Shown one piece after another: positions 60,801-64,000 of a stretch of 64,000 nucleotides of DNA (position 1 is its first letter; the number at the start of each line of letters is the position of its first letter). The position numbers and the translations under genes are program-made. This DNA comes from Rhea pennata (taxonomy: Eukaryota > Chordata > Aves > Rheiformes > Rheidae), in assembly GCF_028389875.1 (NCBI RefSeq), contig NC_084666.1, positions 27,808,308 to 27,872,307 on the forward strand, written 5' to 3'. The notes below the pieces were generated by a model. It made no database searches, was not told where the DNA came from, and worked only from the letters and a program-made list of their open reading frames with translations.

Positions 60801-62970
60801 CCAACTGTGCACAACTCTGAGGAGCATTTGTACTGCATAAAAAAAATAATACCGACTATAACTGAGGCAGCCACACTCATGAGAATAAATTACTCCCATC
60901 CCTGGAAGTTTCTTTGACTTGTGATCAAATAGCCAGTCTCCTAAAAAACTGTAAGCTGTTATGCGCACAATGTCTGCACTCTGACATGCCTGCTCAACAA
61001 ACTTCTATGAAAATACCGGTATATTTGCTAGTTTTTGCCAAAGTTTCTGGCACAGACATTTTGCCTGCTGAAGCTGATCCAGATGAATACACCTAGACTG
61101 TGGAGCCCAGGAGCACTTCCCAGCTCCTAGGCTTGTCCTCAGTTCATGCTGGGAAGGGACCAAACGCATATTATCCCCTGCAAAATTTGCTTTGTACTGG
61201 AAGGGGAGCCAGGTATAAGAAAAGAGAGGAAGCCATGACGTGCCCCAGCATGCCCTTCAGTTGGATGACTGGGAGATCAGACTATGGGTGCACCTGCTCT
61301 GCAGCTTGCCCACAGCCAGTGAGGACGAGGCAGCCTGACAGAGTCAAAAAGAAAAACAGCCTCAATCTTCATGCAAGATCCTGGCTTCTGACCTTGTTGT
61401 TACCCATTTTTCAGATTCTGGGAGTCTGAAACATCTGTTCCTACACCTTACTTTCATTTCTGCGATGGCTCTATCAATTATCCTCATTAGTGATGATTTT
61501 TATGCTTTAACTTGCACTGGGGGTGAGACTAGATCTTCTGTTAAGTAGAAGGTATTTTGAAGTATTTTTCAAAATTAAGAAGAATTTTGAGGTAGATCCT
61601 AGCTGACCACTTTCAAATGTGTCAAAGCACCTTGAAATTCCTGCTTTGCACTTTAATAACCTAACAGAATATAATCATGAATCTCCCTTTGCACCTGATA
61701 ACAGCCTAGGATGTTTATTATTGTATTAGTCTAAAGAAAAGCACTTAGATATTCTTAGGCCAGGAGAAAGAGACTGTGAGAAAGGAAAAGAAGGGAGTGA
61801 CAATAAAATTTTGAAGTGTCAGGAACCACCCCATAACAGTCCTTTTTCTAGTTCAATAGCTATAAATGAACTTAAATCAATGGGTAAAATACTAATGTAA
61901 AACAGAACTATTACAAAACTGATGTAGGAAAGCATATGTAGACACTTGCAGACACAATCTCATTCAATTTTATTCTGCTGAATAAATCAGCCACTGGATC
62001 CCTACAGATCATAACAGATCACTACAAAAGAAAAGTAGATGTATTCCTCAGATCTGTTTCTTCGCACATGTATTGTACCTCTGCCATCTGCATTTAGCCA
62101 AGTCATTTTTTTCTTGTGAAATGGAAGTATTTTCTATGGAGGAAGGATGTTTTGGAAGCCTGTTCTGAAATCTCTTTCTAAGCATTTGAAAGAGCAAAGA
62201 ACAGATCTACTTTTTGAAGAACAGGGTCACAGATGGCTTTCCCACCGTTTGTTTTCAATGCTTGAATTAGTTCATTGGCTCTTTATTCTGATAGTCCCAC
62301 TTCAAATATCTCAGCCATGGCTGAAGCCTGGCTTATCATTAGCAACTCCCTGTTTAGTAGAGCTAGCTAAAAAGAACAGACCACTGTCAGAAGCAAGAGG
62401 AGCTGCTAAGGAAACCTGCTATAAGTGGATATGGCTTCTTTTGAGGAAGCTGTGGCCTCTCCAGAGCATGAACCCAAACTACAAGGGTCAAAGACAGAGG
62501 TAAGATGTTGCTTCAGATTTTGCTGTATATTACTTACTGGACTTTCTTGGTCATGAGGGTTTTGATGAAGCTGTCTGGTCAAGGTGCTTCAAGGGCCTCC
62601 CCTCCCTATCACTGAAATGTTTTTAGATTTGCAGAATGGAGGCCTGAGGATTCACAAGGATGACCCGAAAGGGACTACAGTTCTAATAAACATTAAAGTC
62701 ATCATAGACTGCATCTTAACAAGTTACATGAGTACATATATGCAGATACCTTGCAAAAAAAGAGCTTACCAAAAAGAGTCTGTCATCCTTCAACGGTACA
62801 TGACTATCCACAGAAGTGAAATAAAATCTCATTTAACTGTTCCTTACCCATTCACTAGAAGGGCGTGTAAAGTGGATGCGTTTGTATTCTTCCAGTCTGA
62901 GTGCAGATTCAGCCATTTGTGATGCCGCTTTGCCTCATTTTCTTGTACAATTTTTGTTTTAGATGGTCCT
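51660..62970 (-). CDS. CORIN: CORIN, 3' part: atrial natriuretic peptide-converting enzyme (six exons, partial)
   Basis: Six minus-strand exons join in frame to about 311 residues ending in [10 protein letters not shown] and TAG, matching the end of human corin (1042 residues, recalled). Order: end of the SRCR domain, zymogen cleavage site KR/ILGG (cut between codons at 58069 and 58068), then the S1 protease domain. The triad is intact: His in LTVAHC (codon 57945-57943), Asp in DYDISIVEL (54327-54325) and Ser in GDSGGP (51836-51834). Corin is a type II membrane protease of heart muscle that cleaves pro-natriuretic peptides; the transmembrane, frizzled, LDL-receptor and first SRCR parts lie beyond 64000. 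It is convergent with ATP10D. Other TMPRSS-type proteases are unlikely given near-identity across the domain. Confidence 0.96.
51843..52318 (-). other. CORIN intron before last exon
   Basis: 476 bases on the minus strand, GTAGGA...TTGCAG. No element recognised. Confidence 0.85.
52319..52452 (-). CDS. CORIN: CORIN penultimate coding exon
   Basis: [20 protein letters not shown], then [13 protein letters not shown], including the S1-pocket Asp of VDSCM before GDSGGP (trypsin-like basic P1 preference). The Met codon at its 5' edge is split with the previous exon. Confidence 0.97.
52453..54188 (-). other. CORIN intron
   Basis: 1.7 kb on the minus strand, GTAAGA...TTTTTCAG. No repeat family recognised. 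Confidence 0.85.
54189..54460 (-). CDS. CORIN: CORIN coding exon with catalytic Asp
   Basis: 272 bases. [40 protein letters not shown] and the conserved [12 protein letters not shown]. The Asp of DYDISIVEL completes the triad. Confidence 0.97.
54461..57931 (-). other. CORIN intron
   Basis: 3.5 kb on the minus strand between the His and Asp exons. AT-rich, with a T run near 56630-56640 and an A run near 56886. No conserved exon or CR1 seen. Confidence 0.85.
57932..58106 (-). CDS. CORIN: CORIN coding exon with activation site and catalytic His
   Basis: 175 bases. [20 protein letters not shown] contains the Arg-Ile cleavage bond, then [20 protein letters not shown] and [11 protein letters not shown]. 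The upstream Cys of CGRRP pairs with the protease domain in this family, so the cleaved enzyme stays membrane-attached. Confidence 0.97.
58107..59734 (-). other. CORIN intron
   Basis: 1.6 kb on the minus strand, GTAAGA...TCATTAG. No element recognised. Confidence 0.85.
59735..59784 (-). CDS. CORIN: CORIN small coding exon (end of SRCR domain)
   Basis: Only 50 bases, too short for an ORF search: [16 protein letters not shown]. The phase fits both neighbours (GG|G CAG at the start, G|AT for Asp at the end). The acceptor must be ATTTAG; using the GCAG four bases later would shift frame. It matches human QSCESRSKISLLCTKQ as recalled. Confidence 0.93.
59785..62847 (-). other. CORIN intron
   Basis: 3.1 kb on the minus strand. 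Open frames here (for example 60543-60917 plus, 60603-60968 minus) overlap each other and show no family. No element recognised. Confidence 0.85.
62848..62970 (-). CDS. CORIN: CORIN coding exon (SRCR domain)
   Basis: 123 bases: [20 protein letters not shown], then [20 protein letters not shown], aligning to the human SRCR segment WLTLHSNWESLNGTTLHELL as recalled. NAS is a potential N-glycosylation site at the same place as human NGT. Acceptor is TTTGTTTCAG. Confidence 0.93.
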
Positions 62971-64000
62971 CTGAAACAAATAAAAGATATTTTTGGATCT
63001 TCCAGCATGTCCCTATGTTACAGTTATGAAGGGGAAGAGGCTTTAGTACCTCCTGTTTACTCCAAAGATACACAATTGAGGAAAGTTATTTCAAAGCCAG
63101 CTGTGGTAGAATCGTAGTTCAGAGAATGAAATCACCCCAAGAAGCACGGCCCGTTAGCATCATAGCTAACAGCACAGGTCATTCAAGTAATATTTTCTGA
63201 CAACTATAAGAAAGAACAGGTAGTAGGATTGGAAACCGCAAGAATCTTCTGCGGGTATTTTCTATACTACACGCATATCTTTATTTGTTTCATTAATGCT
63301 ATATTTGACTAGTGAAAATGTCTTAAGATTCTTTTTTTCTCTACACATTTCTTCTCACATTTGCTTTAATTTGCCCATTATTTGTCTGTTTAGATTGTTC
63401 TCTTACCAAATTACTATTGGAAGTAATAATTAGTTGACAGCTTGTTGTTATTCGCGATGATTAAGTCAACCACTCATGGGAAATTTAAAAATATGAAATG
63501 AAATGTGGGACTCAACAGCATATTGGTGTTCATAAATGTATAAATTCAAATTTCCTTTTATTTTAGCTGTGGCTATTATAATATTCCATCTTTCTCCATA
63601 GTTCTTTATTGTGAAAAAATAGTAAAAAGAATCAAATTTTCATGATGAAAATATTAATTATTCTCCCACATTAATTCCTCCCTCAGAGGGACAACAGGAT
63701 TATATTTAAAAAGCATGTATTAAAGCAAAAAGGTATCTTCTTTTCAACTTTTATGTGCAACACAAGCATATTTAACTGACTGTGGGAAAACAAAAAGATC
63801 AAATGCATAAGGATGTGTCAGAGTAGCCTAACCCAGAATATTATTATTGTCTCTTACAGAAAATTTTCTCTAATATGTATTTTAGGCTGATTTTAAACAA
63901 CTGCCAACAGCTCTATGAGCACACGGAACAGGTCAGAAATGAGGCAGCTCTAATCTACTCCATTTCCAATCACAATCTTATTGCAGTATTTGGAAGGCAA
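62971..64000 (-). other. CORIN intron, continues past the window
   Basis: AT-rich. I looked on the minus strand for the next SRCR exon and did not find it, so it probably lies beyond 64000. Confidence 0.7.

Noticed and set aside
60543-60968. 124-codon plus and 121-codon minus open frames
   Set aside because: They overlap each other in a CORIN intron and neither shows a motif or conserved composition.
1-64000. CRISPR arrays, operons, phage or plasmid functions
   Set aside because: The spliced vertebrate genes and CR1 elements make this nuclear bird DNA; no repeat-spacer structure or bacterial gene arrangement was found.

Overview
The window is vertebrate nuclear DNA, almost certainly from a bird. 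Coding sequence is split into small exons with GT/AG introns. The recognisable interspersed repeats are truncated CR1 LINEs with the ATTCTGTG-type 3' end typical of birds, and no mammalian SINEs were seen. There are no prokaryotic features, CRISPR arrays, rRNA or tRNA genes that I can support.

Two genes lie tail to tail. On the plus strand, 22 coding exons from 6732 to 44075 assemble without a frame break into a 1444-residue class V P4-ATPase, identified as ATP10D from recalled family sequence. It has the DGET actuator loop, PISL in M4, the DKTGT phosphorylation site, KGAD, LTGDK and GDGANDV. On the minus strand, six exons from 62970 down to 51660 encode the last ~311 residues of CORIN: the end of the SRCR domain, the zymogen cleavage site and the whole trypsin-like protease domain with an intact His/Asp/Ser triad. 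The rest of CORIN lies beyond the right edge. In human chr4p12 ATP10D and CORIN are also convergent neighbours (recalled), so the linkage is conserved.

Layout: 1-6726 is upstream non-coding sequence, probably 5'UTR exon/intron sequence of ATP10D, without a CpG-rich promoter. 6727-44075 is ATP10D. 44076-51659 holds the two 3'UTRs and the spacer, including two CpG-rich patches near 46.5 kb and 47.9 kb. 51660-62970 is the 3' part of CORIN. 62971-64000 is a CORIN intron. Repeats include three clear CR1 fragments (one a deletion chimera), an 18-bp minisatellite, several simple repeats, and a 98-bp sequence present twice in direct orientation in one ATP10D intron.

The two proteins do not act in one pathway as far as is known. 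ATP10D is a membrane lipid flippase (glucosylceramide is reported for the human protein) working with a CDC50 subunit. Corin is a cardiac type II transmembrane serine protease that activates natriuretic peptide precursors. I found no novel system. The points most worth a second look are the spacer CpG island, possible alternative exons of ATP10D (5' and C-terminal), the unexplained 98-bp duplicate, and the CR1 chimera.
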